Shown piece by piece: positions 52,272 to 62,443 of a DNA stretch of 64,000 nt. The notes beneath the pieces are model-generated. The model was not told the origin of the DNA and did no database searches. It saw only the letters and a list, made by a program, of their open reading frames with translations. Source of the stretch: Pirellulaceae bacterium (GTDB lineage Bacteria > Planctomycetota > Planctomycetia > Pirellulales > Pirellulaceae). Position 1 is the stretch's first letter, and each line of letters opens with the position of its first letter. The stretch spans positions 1-64,000 of the forward strand of contig JANQLU010000072.1 in assembly GCA_028280445.1 (NCBI GenBank), given 5' to 3'. The position numbers and the translations under genes were made by a program.

Positions 52272-53135
52272 CTACGATTGATTCTCCGTAATCGAATCGA
52301 ACTGAAGATATCGTCTGAGAAATCTGACGGACAAATAAAATGGAATGGTGTCCAGTAACGCGACGACCAATTTGAATACGTATCCAGTCGCAATAAACAA
52401 TCCCAGATGAGCGGCCAAAGAAATACCGGCTTTCGGTTCGGGAAGTGCTTTCGCATAAAAATATGTGATCAAAATCACGGATGTTGTATCGACCAACTGG
52501 CTGATCAATGTCGAACCGTTGTTTCGCAGCCAAAGATGTTTTCCGCCGGTCAGTTTTTTCCAAAAGTGAAACAGGTACACATCACAAAACTGTGCAGCCA
52601 AGTAGGCGATCATCGATGCGGCAACAGCGCCAAACGCCAAAGCGCGAACCCGGTAAAACGCAAATGATTCGCCATCGAGTTGCCGAGTCGTGTTTCCGTC
52701 GGCATCAACAACAGCCGGGATATTCTCGACCGCAGGCAACCCTGTCGCCGGATCCATGGTCGGTACGGGAGGCATCAAACCGCCGACCCACATAATGAAT
52801 ATCACCCAGATGTTCACGATAAAGCCGACGAAAACCAACCAATTTGCTCGTCGCCGCCCGTAAAATTCACTGATGATATCCGTACACAGAAACGTCAAAG
52901 GGTAGGGCAAAACACCAACGGCCAAGGCAAATGAAATCTCACCCCATTGCCCCCAGGTCAATTCATAACCACCATCGCCTGGGCTCAAACTAAACAGAAC
53001 GATAAACCGGCTGATCCCCAAAACATTCAACATTGCCATCGAACCGATAAACAACCCAGCCAACAGCAAATAAGCCCTTTCGCGACGCGCGTGAATCGCC
53101 GAGGCTTCGATGGGATGTAAAATCGTACTTGTCAT
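52272..53135 (-). CDS. Queuosine precursor transporter, YhhQ/VUT family
   Basis: 287 residues from the ATG at 53135. About six or seven membrane segments; the family pattern PYPLTFLCTDIISEFYGRR and the later STLISQLVDTTSVILITYFY are typical of YhhQ proteins that import queuine or preQ0. A loop of about 60 residues rich in Pro, Asp and Thr (MPPVPTMDPATGLPAVENIP) sits between the third and fourth segments, longer than in E. coli YhhQ. No queuosine synthesis genes are near. Confidence 0.85.
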   Translation of the reverse strand: MTSTILHPIEASAIHARRERAYLLLAGLFIGSMAMLNVLGISRFIVLFSLSPGDGGYELTWGQWGEISFALAVGVLPYPLTFLCTDIISEFYGRRRANWLVFVGFIVNIWVIFIMWVGGLMPPVPTMDPATGLPAVENIPAVVDADGNTTRQLDGESFAFYRVRALAFGAVAASMIAYLAAQFCDVYLFHFWKKLTGGKHLWLRNNGSTLISQLVDTTSVILITYFYAKALPEPKAGISLAAHLGLFIATGYVFKLVVALLDTIPFYLSVRFLRRYLQFDSITENQS

Positions 53136-53345
53136 ATTTGCGAATTGGGATACGAACACCAACGGTCGGATAGCTTTCGACAGACCGTTCACCCGCAAAA
53201 TATCAGAACCCCCATTCAATTAAAACCCAATCGTCTCGCTTGGATCATCGAGTTCGCCGCTTTGAACGATTTGCCGCCCTAGAATCGCCTAACATATTGG
53301 CTAAAATGCGGCTCTCAAATAATGCTGTTTTGAACGAGAAATCAA

Positions 53346-54461
53346 ATGACCACGGAACAACTCGCGCAAACACCTCTCCATCAGTGGCACGTTGCAAACG
53401 GCGGACGCATGGTCGATTTTGCTGGCTGGTCCATGCCAGTTCAATACACGTCGATTGTTGACGAACACAACGCAACCCGAACAGCCATCGGGATGTTTGA
53501 TGTTTCGCATATGGGACGATTTGTTTTCACTGGTCCTGATGCGGGAGCGTTTATTGATTCACTCACCACGCGTCGCGTCAACAACGTCGGCGTTGGAAAA
53601 ATCAGATACTCACTGGTTTGCCGCGAAGACGGCGGAATCTTGGACGACATTTTGGTTTACCACTTGGCGGACTCCGAGGGCAAAGAGTTTTATGGCATGG
53701 TCGTCAACGCCAGCAACCGCGAAAAAATTGCTGACTGGATCAATCAACAACTTGGGGATCAAGACATTGGCTTTGTCGACAAGACTTTGGAATCAGGCAT
53801 GATTGCTGTCCAAGGCCCCAAAGCTTTGGAAATTGTCGGCCCATTGTGCGGCACCGATCCCAGCACCTTGAAATATTACACCGGTGCCATCACCACCGTT
53901 TGCGGTTTCGACGGATGTTGTGTCAGCCGTACGGGCTATACCGGCGAAGATGGTTGCGAAATTATTTGCGACGCAGATTCTGCCGCGAAGATCTGGGACG
54001 AGATTTTCCGGGCTGGCCAATCGGTAGGTGCGAAAGCCGCCGGGTTGGGAGCGCGGGATACTCTTCGACTCGAAGCGGCGATGCCGTTGTATGGCCATGA
54101 GCTGGGTGAAGAAATCAATCCCGTTCAAGCCGGGCTCAATTTTGCAATCAATCTGAAAGATCGCGAGTTTATCGGTCGCCAAGCGATCGTGGGATTCAAA
54201 GCAGACGAATCTCAACAGGTTCGTGTCGGATTGAAGTTGGACGGCCGTCGCGCAGCTCGCGAAGGATGCAAAATTCAATCCGGCGGAAACGTCATTGGCG
54301 AGATAACCAGCGGAACTTCATCGCCGACACTGCAATGTCCAATTTCGATGGGATACGTCGAGCCCGGTTTTTCAGCACCCGGTACTCAGGTCCAAATTGA
54401 TAATCGCGGAAAACTGGCCGATGCCACCATCGTCGAGTTGCCGTTTTACCAGCGTTCGTAG
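53346..54461 (+). CDS. gcvT: Glycine cleavage system T protein (aminomethyltransferase)
   Basis: 371 residues, complete. FAGWSMPVQYTSIVDEHNAT at the start, then FDVSHMGRF, GLGARDTLRLEAAMPLYGHE and the C-terminal FIGRQAIVGFKADE and EITSGTSSPTLQ. It takes the aminomethyl group from lipoyl-H protein to tetrahydrofolate, giving ammonia and methylene-THF. First gene of the gcvT-gcvH-gcvP-lipoate ligase series. No glycine riboswitch was recognised in the 126 bases before it. Confidence 0.96.
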   Translation: MTTEQLAQTPLHQWHVANGGRMVDFAGWSMPVQYTSIVDEHNATRTAIGMFDVSHMGRFVFTGPDAGAFIDSLTTRRVNNVGVGKIRYSLVCREDGGILDDILVYHLADSEGKEFYGMVVNASNREKIADWINQQLGDQDIGFVDKTLESGMIAVQGPKALEIVGPLCGTDPSTLKYYTGAITTVCGFDGCCVSRTGYTGEDGCEIICDADSAAKIWDEIFRAGQSVGAKAAGLGARDTLRLEAAMPLYGHELGEEINPVQAGLNFAINLKDREFIGRQAIVGFKADESQQVRVGLKLDGRRAAREGCKIQSGGNVIGEITSGTSSPTLQCPISMGYVEPGFSAPGTQVQIDNRGKLADATIVELPFYQRS

Positions 54462-54511
54462 ATACTCAACAAAAACAATTTTATTCAGGTTCCAGTCACG
54501 GGAGTCAACGC

Positions 54512-54898
54512 GTGAAACCAGAAGATCTTTTATATGCCGAAACACATGAATGGGTCCATGTTGGTGACGATGATGTCGCGACGATTGGAATTTCGGCTTT
54601 TGCCCTCGAACAATTGACCGACCTCGTGTTCATGGAATTGCCCAGTGTCGGAGACATGGCGACCGCGGGCGAAGCGTTCGGTGAAGTCGAGTCCGTAAAA
54701 GCGGTTAGTAACCTGTATAGTCCGGTCGACGGTGAAATCATCGATGCCAATACCGAGATTGTCGACAATCTGGAATCGCTGGGTGACGACCCCTACGGAG
54801 CCGGCTGGATTATCAAAGTGAAATTGTCCAGCCGCGACGCGTTGGACAAACTCATGGATCACGCCGCCTACGAAAAACAATGTGCCGAAGAGGCCTAA
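54512..54898 (+). CDS. gcvH: Glycine cleavage system H protein
   Basis: 128 residues from a GTG at 54512, with GGGAGTC upstream. The lipoyl-lysine site is GEVESVKAVSNLYSPVDGEI. It carries the aminomethyl intermediate on its lipoyl arm and needs the lipoate-transferring enzyme encoded at 57964. Confidence 0.95.
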   Translation: MKPEDLLYAETHEWVHVGDDDVATIGISAFALEQLTDLVFMELPSVGDMATAGEAFGEVESVKAVSNLYSPVDGEIIDANTEIVDNLESLGDDPYGAGWIIKVKLSSRDALDKLMDHAAYEKQCAEEA

Positions 54899-55069
54899 TT
54901 CGACTATATTTGCGGATGCAGGACGCCCATCGAATATTCGTTTGAAATCAAATCGCTTTCCAAGATGACTGGCGAGATTTCTCACGCGAACAATCGTTAT
55001 TGATTGACGCAACTGAAATCCTCGCCATTTTTTTTAACATACCCATACCACCTACAAACGGTTGACCGC

Positions 55070-57967
55070 ATGAGCACTACTCTCGATTCAAAACAAATCG
55101 GTAATGTCGATCTTTTGAAAATGACTGACCAATTCGAGCCGCGTCACAATGGCCCGTCAGATCGCGACGTTCAAACAATGCTTGAAACCATCGGTGTCAG
55201 CTCGTTGAAGGAATTGATGGATCAAGTTGTTCCCGATTCGATTCGCATGAGCGGCACGCTCAACATCCCTGAGGCTGCCAGTGAAACCGAAGCGCTTGAG
55301 GAACTTCGCGAGTTGGCACAACTGAATCGAGTCTATCGTTCTTATATTGGAATGGGCTACAGCGGCACGCTGACGCCAGCCGTAATTCTGCGAAACGTTT
55401 TGGAAAATCCAGGCTGGTACACACAATACACGCCTTATCAAGCCGAAATCGCGCAAGGCCGCATGGAGGCCTTGTTGAATTTCCAAACCGTCATCTGTGA
55501 TTTGACGGGAATGGAAGTCGCCAATTCGTCGCTGCTGGATGAACCCACGGCGGCGGCGGAAGCGATGGCACTGTCGTTTGCTGCACGAAAACGAGGCCAC
55601 ACCGGCACGACATTTCTCGTTTCGGAACTTTGCCACCCACAAACAATTGATACGGTTATCGGACGCGCTGAACCCCTGGGAATCAACGTCGTTGTTGGCT
55701 CTCACGATAATTTCGAATTCGACGAAAACGTGTTTGGTGTGTTGCTGCAGTATCCGGCGACAGACGGCCAAATTTTTGCCTATGATCAGGTTTGTGAAAA
55801 AGCGCATGCGGGAGATGCGTTGGTCACCGTCGCGGCTGATATCATGTCGTTGGTCCTGCTGCGTGCCCCGGTCGAATTCGGCGCAGATATAGTTGTCGGC
55901 TCAACCCAGCGGTTTGGTGTTCCGTTGGGCTATGGTGGCCCGCACGCTGCCTATTTTGCAACCAAGGATGCGTATCGCCGTCTGATTCCCGGACGAATTA
56001 TCGGGATGTCCAAAGACGCGCATGGTAAACCAGCACTTCGTCTGGCACTGCAAACTCGCGAACAGCACATCCGGCGGGAAAAAGCAACCAGCAACATCTG
56101 CACGGCGCAAGTCCTGTTGGCCGTCATGGCATCGATGTACTGTGTCTATCATGGCCCCGGTGGCCTGCGTCGAATTGCCAATCGAATTCGCTTGTTGACA
56201 TTGATTTTGGCCAACGCCTTGGAATCTCGCGGGTACTCGCTGTCCGGCTCCGAATTCTTTGACACGATCAAAATTGTCAGCGGACCCGTGAAACAGGCTG
56301 CTGTTCAATCCGCCGCACTGGCCGCCGGAATCAACCTGCGGTATTTCGACGATGGTGGAGTTGGAATTTCACTGGACGAAGCGACAACGATCGATGACCT
56401 CGCGGATTTGTTCATAGTCTTTGGACTCGACCCGTCGGAGATTTTTGAAAGAGCAGAATCTGTCAAAACCGAATTTGGCGCGGCTAGCGCCCGCTCGACC
56501 GATTTTTTGACCAACGAGATTTTCAATAAATATCACAGCGAAACAGAAATGGTTCGCTACCTGTTCCGCTTGCAGTCCCGTGACCTGTCGCTGGTTCATA
56601 GCATGATTCCGCTCGGATCTTGCACCATGAAATTGAATGCCACGACCGAGATGATTCCAGTCACGTGGCCTGAATTCGCCAACATTCATCCGTTTGCTCC
56701 TACCGACCAGACCGTCGGCTACGCTGAATTGTTTCGGCGGCTCGAAGACTGGCTGAGTGACATTACAGGTTTCGACGCCACATCGTTGCAACCAAATGCT
56801 GGTTCCCAAGGTGAATATGCCGGATTGTTGGTGATTCGAGCTTTCCATACCGCCAATGGCGATACGAATCGTAACGTTTGCTTGATTCCAAGTTCGGCAC
56901 ATGGAACCAACCCTGCGAGCGCGGTCATGGCCGGAATGAAAGTCGTTGTTGTCAAATGTGATGACGACGGCAATGTTGACCTGGCAGATCTCAAAACAAA
57001 AATCGACGCCAATGCCGACCAACTGGCAGCATTGATGATTACTTATCCGTCAACACACGGCGTGTTCGAAACGGAAATCAAACAAATCTGCGATTTGGTG
57101 CATCAAGCCGGCGGCCAGGTTTATATGGACGGCGCCAACATGAATGCCCAAGTTGGATTGACCAGCCCAGGGATTATCGGCGCAGACGTCTGCCATTTGA
57201 ATTTGCACAAGACGTTTTGCATTCCGCACGGAGGTGGTGGACCTGGGATGGGACCGATCTGTGTCAAATCTCATTTGGCTCCCTATTTGCCAGGACACGA
57301 TGTCATCAAAGACACGGTGGGTGGAACAAATGCGATTCGAGCAATTTCTGCGGCGCCTTGGGGCAGTGCGGCAATTTTGCCAATCTCTTATGCCTACATT
57401 CGCATGATGGGCGCTGAAGGGCTAACCAATGCTTCGAAAATTTCAATTCTCAACGCCAATTATATTGCGACTAAATTGCAAGACAGCTATCCCGTGTTAT
57501 ACCGCGGCGAAACCGGTCGAGTCGCTCACGAGTGCATTTTGGATACTCGCGATCTGAAAAAATCAGCGTCGGTCGACGACATCGCAAAACGCCTGATGGA
57601 CTATGGTTTCCATGCACCAACCATGTCCTGGCCCGTTGCTGGAACATTGATGATCGAACCGACCGAAAGTGAATCGCTGGCCGAATTGGATCGTTTTTGT
57701 GAAGCGATGTCTGGCATCCGAGCTGAAATCGCCGACATTGAAAACGGAGATGTTGAGGCAGAAAACAGCGCGCTGCATCATGCACCCCATACGGCTGAAA
57801 TCATCGCCGGACCGTGGGATCGGCGCTACAGTCGTGAAATGGCGGCGTTTCCGTTGCCTTGGGTCCGCGATCAGAAATTCTGGCCGACGGTCTCCCGCGT
57901 CGACAATGCCTACGGCGATCGCAACCTGGTTTGCACATGTGACGCGGTAGAAGATTACGCGGAATGA
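55070..57967 (+). CDS. gcvP: Glycine dehydrogenase (decarboxylating), P protein
   Basis: 965 residues from the ATG at 55070; TTG at 55004 is less likely. One long protein carries both halves, which in some bacteria are separate gcvPA and gcvPB. The PLP lysine is in [19 protein letters not shown]. The N-terminal half begins with [17 protein letters not shown] and [17 protein letters not shown]. It decarboxylates glycine and loads the aminomethyl group on GcvH. The stop overlaps the next start (ATGA). Confidence 0.96.
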   Translation: MSTTLDSKQIGNVDLLKMTDQFEPRHNGPSDRDVQTMLETIGVSSLKELMDQVVPDSIRMSGTLNIPEAASETEALEELRELAQLNRVYRSYIGMGYSGTLTPAVILRNVLENPGWYTQYTPYQAEIAQGRMEALLNFQTVICDLTGMEVANSSLLDEPTAAAEAMALSFAARKRGHTGTTFLVSELCHPQTIDTVIGRAEPLGINVVVGSHDNFEFDENVFGVLLQYPATDGQIFAYDQVCEKAHAGDALVTVAADIMSLVLLRAPVEFGADIVVGSTQRFGVPLGYGGPHAAYFATKDAYRRLIPGRIIGMSKDAHGKPALRLALQTREQHIRREKATSNICTAQVLLAVMASMYCVYHGPGGLRRIANRIRLLTLILANALESRGYSLSGSEFFDTIKIVSGPVKQAAVQSAALAAGINLRYFDDGGVGISLDEATTIDDLADLFIVFGLDPSEIFERAESVKTEFGAASARSTDFLTNEIFNKYHSETEMVRYLFRLQSRDLSLVHSMIPLGSCTMKLNATTEMIPVTWPEFANIHPFAPTDQTVGYAELFRRLEDWLSDITGFDATSLQPNAGSQGEYAGLLVIRAFHTANGDTNRNVCLIPSSAHGTNPASAVMAGMKVVVVKCDDDGNVDLADLKTKIDANADQLAALMITYPSTHGVFETEIKQICDLVHQAGGQVYMDGANMNAQVGLTSPGIIGADVCHLNLHKTFCIPHGGGGPGMGPICVKSHLAPYLPGHDVIKDTVGGTNAIRAISAAPWGSAAILPISYAYIRMMGAEGLTNASKISILNANYIATKLQDSYPVLYRGETGRVAHECILDTRDLKKSASVDDIAKRLMDYGFHAPTMSWPVAGTLMIEPTESESLAELDRFCEAMSGIRAEIADIENGDVEAENSALHHAPHTAEIIAGPWDRRYSREMAAFPLPWVRDQKFWPTVSRVDNAYGDRNLVCTCDAVEDYAE

Positions 57968-58704
57968 CACAAATCGTACGATTAATCACAGATCCGCCCT
58001 CAGCCGGTAGCTGGAATATGGCGGTCGATCAGGCGATTCTCGAAAGTGCTAATGAAACGGGCTCAGTAACTTTACGTTTTTATCAGTGGACACCTGCGAC
58101 GGTTTCTCTGGGATACTTTCAATCGCTCGAAAGCCGCGACGCCCATGAACCTAGCGCCGAATGCCCGATTGTTCGACGTGCGACCGGGGGTGGTGCCATC
58201 GTCCATGATCGAGAATTGACTTATAGCCTTTGCGTTCCCAGCCGCTCGCGTTGGGCCGATGAAAATCAGACTCTGTACACAAAAATGCACTCGGCTTTGA
58301 TCGCTTGCCTGAGTACTTTCAATGTTACTGCGACACTCGTTGAACAACCGGCGGAATTCGCAGTAGAACCCTTTCTGTGCTTTGAGCGTCGCGCGGTTGG
58401 CGATGTGGTTTGCCAAAACTACAAAATATGTGGCAGCGCGCAACGGCGAATCGACAAATCGATTCTGCAACATGGCAGTATTTTGCTTGCCAAATCAGAA
58501 TCCGCGCCGGAATTGCCGGGCATCAACGATCTGGAAAACAAATCCATTTCGATCGACGAACTCCAGCAACAATTGCTCACACAGATCCGTCAAAGTTTCG
58601 ACTTTGAGTTCGAGTTTGGCGAATTGTCCTCCTCGGAAAATGCAAAAGTTGGCGAGATTCAGAGAAATCGATTTCAATCAGAAGCCTGGACAGCAAAACG
58701 ATAA
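57964..58704 (+). CDS. Lipoate-protein ligase / octanoyltransferase family (LipM-like)
   Basis: 246 residues. [18 protein letters not shown] is the lipoyl/octanoyl binding site, and [13 protein letters not shown] with [11 protein letters not shown] carries the invariant Lys and the Cys positions that recall the Cys-dependent LipM octanoyltransferases (Cys in the CFE block). Its ATG overlaps the gcvP stop by four bases, so it is translated with the glycine cleavage genes and probably modifies GcvH. Ligase (LplA) versus transferase (LipM) cannot be settled by eye. Confidence 0.85.
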   Translation: MTQIVRLITDPPSAGSWNMAVDQAILESANETGSVTLRFYQWTPATVSLGYFQSLESRDAHEPSAECPIVRRATGGGAIVHDRELTYSLCVPSRSRWADENQTLYTKMHSALIACLSTFNVTATLVEQPAEFAVEPFLCFERRAVGDVVCQNYKICGSAQRRIDKSILQHGSILLAKSESAPELPGINDLENKSISIDELQQQLLTQIRQSFDFEFEFGELSSSENAKVGEIQRNRFQSEAWTAKR

Positions 58705-59012
58705 ACGCTTTTGTAAACTCGCCGATCAGTCGAAACGGCAAAAATTAACAGTGTTATGAGGATATTTCGGGTCGTCGGTTTCGTTTTGACAACAATTATT
58801 TTGTCAAGCATCCTTTGGCCCAAATTTTCTAACATTTGTTACCAATTTCATCGGGTTTTCTGACTGAAACACGATTGCGAAACGGCACATTTCGCTTATA
58901 TAATGGACACGGAGAGACAAACACCAGAAAACGGTGTCAAACAAACTACAAATGTTGCAGTCGCAAAACAACGTTTGTTGAATTACTGGGGTTGTTTGAG
59001 GGAGTCGCTTAT
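58705..59012. other. 308-base intergenic region before the FHA gene
   Basis: It contains a sigma-70-like promoter at 58875-58904 and AT-rich leader sequence. The first in-frame ATG (58836) would give 59 extra residues that look non-coding. No RNA gene was recognised. Confidence 0.6.
58875..58904 (+). promoter_or_regulatory. Sigma-70-like promoter of the FHA gene
   Basis: TTGCGA (58875-58880) and TATAAT (58899-58904) are 18 bases apart, with a leader of about 100 bases to the ATG at 59013. Confidence 0.65.
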
Positions 59013-59729
59013 ATGCAAGTCGCGCTGAAGGTTATTGGAGGCAAAAATAACGGTCGCGAGATCAAAATCTCAATTCCCAAGTTCATTATTGGACGGGGGG
59101 AGCAAGCACACCTGCGCCCCAGCAGCGATCTCATCAGCCGACAACATTGCGCGATTAGTGTCGAAAATGGTCAAGTCATAGTTGAGGACTTGGGCAGTCG
59201 AAACGGCACGTTTGTCAACGAACTCCAATTGACCCAACCGCATGCTGCCAAAATTGGCGACGTCGTCAAAGTCGGACGCCTGCAATTTGAAATTCTGATT
59301 GACCACGCGAAATCAGGCGCGAAAAAACCCAAAGTCAACAGTGTGGCCGAAGTCGCCAAACGAACGGTTGCCACAGAAGGCGGAATCGACGACGACAGTA
59401 TCACCGATTGGTTGTCCGAACCAGGTGATTTTGAAAAGGTGACCGAGACCAAACAATTCCGCTTGGATGAAACCACCCAACTGTTCCCTGATCGAGAAGT
59501 GGAAGCGACAACGATCATCAATCATTCCGACTCAACGGCTGATTCCGATTCGTCGATCGAACAACCGTCCGATGAACATGACACCACTGAAAAAGAGTCC
59601 AATTCTGGCCTGTTTAGCCGTAAAAAGAAAAAAGAAAAAGGCAAGCTTCCACCGAAGCCGAAATTTAGCTCCGAATCTTCGACGACGGCTGCCGACGATG
59701 TCTTGAAGAAATTCTTCAACCGTCGCTAA
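59013..59729 (+). CDS. FHA-domain protein with charged disordered tail
   Basis: 238 residues from the ATG at 59013 behind GAGGGAG. The forkhead-associated domain is residues 1-95: KFIIGRGEQAHLRP, DLISRQHCAISV and EDLGSRNGTFVNE, the phosphothreonine-binding signature (R, SRxH, NGxxxN). Residues about 100-238 are charged and Ser/Thr-rich (TEKESNSGLFSRKKKKEKGK), ending AADDVLKKFFNRR. Such proteins relay Ser/Thr kinase signals; no kinase gene is near. A strong terminator follows. Confidence 0.9.
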   Translation: MQVALKVIGGKNNGREIKISIPKFIIGRGEQAHLRPSSDLISRQHCAISVENGQVIVEDLGSRNGTFVNELQLTQPHAAKIGDVVKVGRLQFEILIDHAKSGAKKPKVNSVAEVAKRTVATEGGIDDDSITDWLSEPGDFEKVTETKQFRLDETTQLFPDREVEATTIINHSDSTADSDSSIEQPSDEHDTTEKESNSGLFSRKKKKEKGKLPPKPKFSSESSTTAADDVLKKFFNRR

Positions 59730-59751
59730 ACGTACAAAATACAACTTTCCC

Positions 59752-59780
59752 AAAAGGCCAGCCCATTGCTGGCCTTTTTT
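59752..59780 (+). terminator. Rho-independent terminator of the FHA gene
   Basis: AAAAGGCCAGC and GCTGGCCTTTT arms with a CCATT loop, followed by T residues. Confidence 0.92.
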
Positions 59781-59839
59781 CATGTGGCATTCGTCAAATG
59801 GGCAGAATCAAATGGGCGGAATGACTTAGGGTCAAATCG

Positions 59840-59919
59840 CAACCCGAAGCGTGAGCGAGGGACCACGAATTCATTGCAGGTCAGAGTGGATTCTGATCCC
59901 TCGCTCACGCTTCGGGTTG
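59840..59919. repeat. CCCGAAGCGTGAGCGAGGGA inverted repeat
   Basis: CAACCCGAAGCGTGAGCGAG plus GGA and the perfect inverse TCCCTCGCTCACGCTTCGGG plus TTG, about 23-base arms, 34-base loop. Single arms of the same unit occur near 42335 and 9475. Confidence 0.85.
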
Positions 59920-60039
59920 TGATTTTTTGCAAATCTGCTCAGTGAACCCCTTGTGATTTCAACCGAAACGGGCCAAATGGCGTTGACATACCCGAATTTT
60001 GCAACCATGCTTCAAAATTCCAAATAAATTTGAGAATTC

Positions 60040-60057
60040 GGGGAATATTTTTTCCCC
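60040..60057. promoter_or_regulatory. Small palindrome upstream of the sigma-factor gene
   Basis: GGGGAA-TATTTT-TTCCCC, six-base arms, 77 bases before the TTG start. It could be an operator; the short arms make it weak evidence. Confidence 0.3.
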
Positions 60058-60133
60058 AACTCCGTATAACTCCCATACCCGCTGAAACAAAAGGCGGAAT
60101 TTCGAGTTTTACCTCTCGGCGAAGGAATTTGTT

Positions 60134-60700
60134 TTGGCTAGTGAACTAAAACAGCTCGTAGATCGCTGTATTGCAGGAAGCACGACGGCAGCACTGGAAT
60201 TCGTTCGAATCTACCAGGGGCAGGTATTTGGCCTCTGTTTTCGAATGTTGGGTCATCGTCATGATGCCGAGGATGCCACGCAAGACACCTTTATTCGGGT
60301 TTTGAAAAACCTGCATCGGTGGGACCCTGAGCGTGACATTGAGCCCTGGCTTTTGACGATCGCTGGAAATCGCTGCCGGACCAAACTGGCCAAACGAATG
60401 AGAAGACCTTCCCACCAAACACTGGACCGACCGATCATGGACCGTACCATTGAAGAACAATCGGCTCAACAGTTGGGAGAAGAAGTTGATTTGGCATTGT
60501 CTGGAATTCGTTCAGAATACCGACAGGCATTTTTGCTTTTCCACCAACACCAACTTTCCTACGAAGAAATCGCCCAGTCGATGAACATCCCACTTGGCAC
60601 TGTCAAGACTTGGGTATATCGAGCCCGCCGCCAGATTATTCAAAAACTCGAACAGCGTGGAGTCGTGAATGGACGAACGCCTGAATTGCGAAAAGCTTGA
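60134..60700 (+). CDS. ECF-type RNA polymerase sigma factor
   Basis: 188 residues from the TTG at 60134, with GAAGGAA upstream. Region 2: ALEFVRIYQGQVFGLCFRML and HDAEDATQDTFIRVLKNLHR. Region 4: YRQAFLLFHQHQLSYEEIAQ and MNIPLGTVKTWVYRARRQI. The anti-sigma gene overlaps its end by 32 bases, the usual arrangement. Genes controlled are unknown. Confidence 0.93.
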   Translation: MASELKQLVDRCIAGSTTAALEFVRIYQGQVFGLCFRMLGHRHDAEDATQDTFIRVLKNLHRWDPERDIEPWLLTIAGNRCRTKLAKRMRRPSHQTLDRPIMDRTIEEQSAQQLGEEVDLALSGIRSEYRQAFLLFHQHQLSYEEIAQSMNIPLGTVKTWVYRARRQIIQKLEQRGVVNGRTPELRKA

Positions 60701-61322
60701 ACAACGCATCAACGACTTGCTTGATCTGCGCCTGCCAGTTGAACAAGACCAAGCGATTAATCAACACATTCAGTTTTGCGACGAATGTCGGGAAACGGTG
60801 CGATACCATCAGATTCTGCACCAACACATTGAACAATCTTCCCAAACTGACGATATGGAAGTCGACGTCAGTGATTCGGTAGTGATTACCTGGGCACACA
60901 TGTTTCCAGACCCCAAAACTCCCGCTTGGCGCACTAGCAGTCTGATTGCCGTCGTGTGCCTGTTGCTGCTGGTTCCGGTCGGCCTGGTCTGGATGTCGCA
61001 AAGTCTGACACCTAAAAACCCTGTCGCAAATGCGTCGCTTCCCGCAAATCGGTCCGGTTCATCGACTCAAGAAGCAAATACCGATTTGAGCAACACCATC
61101 AGTTCGTTGCAACAATTCATCGGAACGGCAGACCAACAACTGGAAGCCCTCAAACCGTATCGTCCCACATTCCATCTGTTAGGCGTTGCCACCGTTTGGG
61201 AATCGATTGACATGACCTTGGATTTGCTGCTGCAACAAATCCCCGTGCCCAAAAAACAGGACGATCCCAAAACCGATAACCTGAAATCTCTCCGAATTTA
61301 TAATCAACAAAGATTGGCTTGA
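60669..61322 (+). CDS. Anti-sigma factor with zinc-binding N-terminus and one membrane helix
   Basis: 217 residues. The ZAS-like HxxxCxxC motif is INQHIQFCDECRETVR with an N-terminal Cys in LNCEKLEQRIND. One membrane helix (about 92-110, SSLIAVVCLLLLVPVGLVWM) leads to an extracytoplasmic part of about 100 residues without known domains. It would hold the sigma factor of the preceding gene inactive. Its start overlaps the sigma gene by 32 bases. Confidence 0.88.
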   Translation: MDERLNCEKLEQRINDLLDLRLPVEQDQAINQHIQFCDECRETVRYHQILHQHIEQSSQTDDMEVDVSDSVVITWAHMFPDPKTPAWRTSSLIAVVCLLLLVPVGLVWMSQSLTPKNPVANASLPANRSGSSTQEANTDLSNTISSLQQFIGTADQQLEALKPYRPTFHLLGVATVWESIDMTLDLLLQQIPVPKKQDDPKTDNLKSLRIYNQQRLA

Positions 61323-61691
61323 GATTCACGGGAGGGCGAGGCTCCTGCCGAGCCGCGGGTGTGTTGTTTTTTGAGCGCGTCGTCTTGCGCGTGTTGTTTT
61401 GACTCCGAATTGAAGCCATCGTGAGCGATAAGGAGCTAGCCGCCGGTACGAAGCGCTAACAAGCCGGCGGCTTAGGCTCGGCAGGAGCCTCGCCCTCCCG
61501 AAAACACGCTAACACCCGTCGTTTTCAACCAATCGCCCCGACAATCGGTACAACCGGTATTCTTACCCAGTCCTCAGACTTTATCTGTTGAAAAAACTCT
61601 ACTTGATCGGCAAATCTTCACAGAGCGTTGTATTTTTTCAACGTCGCCGAAAACTACCACCCTCTAGTAGCTCCCCGACACGGATAAAGAC
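61323..61691. other. 369-base gap after the anti-sigma gene
   Basis: Mostly the 172-base repeat at 61329-61500, then AT-rich sequence without a clear promoter before the Lys-rich protein gene. No gene. Confidence 0.6.
61329..61500. repeat. 172-base element with GGGAGGGCGAGGCT terminal inverted repeats
   Basis: CGGGAGGGCGAGGCTCCTGC at the left end and its perfect inverse ending CAGGAGCCTCGCCCTCCCG at the right (26-base arms). Inside is a degraded AGCTAGCCGCCGGT..CCGGCGGCTT hairpin. It is a nested version of two repeat types seen elsewhere. Confidence 0.8.
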
Positions 61692-62201
61692 ATGGCCAAG
61701 AAAAAAACAACGACCAAGACAACCAAATCTGCGAAAACAACAAAAAAAGCAACTAAGAAAACAACTGCCCGTAAAAAATCGACCAGTCTCAAAAAATTGA
61801 ATGAAACTGGGAATCGCAAATCGGCAGACCGACGCAAAAAGAAAACTTCTGAAGAAAGTGTAAAAAGCGAATCCACCAAGTCGCCCGCAAAAAAAGAGCG
61901 TCGCAAAGTTCAACGACGACGCCAAATCGATCCTACAACGTGCGAGCGTGATTACAACGATCTCGAAATCGAGTTCATGCATGCCTTGGATGAATACAAA
62001 CGCGCCAGCGGTCGAATGTTCCCCACTTGCAGCGAGATTCTCGAAGTCATCATGAAACTCGGCTATCGAAAAATGGATATCGCGGCTGAACAACCATCCG
62101 AAGACTCATCCGAGGAAAACCAAGCCGATCTCGAACAAATCAACGACCCCGCAGAGCAGATCGACGAGACGTTTGATTCTATCGAACAATTGATGATGTA
62201 A
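61692..62201 (+). CDS. Histone-H1-like lysine-rich protein with conserved C-terminal domain
   Basis: 169 residues. Residues 1-75 are Lys/Thr/Ser/Ala-rich repeats ([20 protein letters not shown]), like bacterial histone-H1-type tails that bind DNA. Residues 76-128 look like a compact domain: [47 protein letters not shown], which I believe recurs in planctomycetes. An acidic tail follows. It probably binds nucleic acid. A good terminator follows. Confidence 0.75.
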   Translation: MAKKKTTTKTTKSAKTTKKATKKTTARKKSTSLKKLNETGNRKSADRRKKKTSEESVKSESTKSPAKKERRKVQRRRQIDPTTCERDYNDLEIEFMHALDEYKRASGRMFPTCSEILEVIMKLGYRKMDIAAEQPSEDSSEENQADLEQINDPAEQIDETFDSIEQLMM

Positions 62202-62225
62202 ACAAAAAACAAGACACGCTAGCAG

Positions 62226-62258
62226 AAAGCTGCCCGCATCACGGCAGCTTTTTTTTTG
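62226..62258 (+). terminator. Rho-independent terminator of the Lys-rich protein gene
   Basis: AAAGCTGCC and GGCAGCTTT arms with CGCATCAC in the loop, followed by a T9 run. Confidence 0.92.
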
Positions 62259-62443
62259 CGCTAGCACAAGCTTTGAAAAAACTTGACCTTGTGACAACTT
62301 GAGCGTTTTTCTATTTTTCGCCTGATTTTTTTGTAAATCGTCGTCCAGATACAAGTTTTGGCAACGCTCGTATCCGGACACCTGATTGATGAACAAAAAA
62401 ATCGACTTAGATGACCGCAAAAAACATCTACAGGCAAAACGCC

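Larger units (their letters stand above)
59730..60133. other. 404-base gap with repeats before the sigma-factor gene
   Basis: It holds the FHA terminator, the inverted repeat at 59840-59919, a TTGACA at 59983 without a good -10 box (CATGCT at 17 bases), and the palindrome at 60040-60057. No gene. Confidence 0.6.

Noticed and set aside
53220-53345. Glycine riboswitch upstream of gcvT
   Set aside because: Too short and without the conserved GGAGAG and aptamer blocks.
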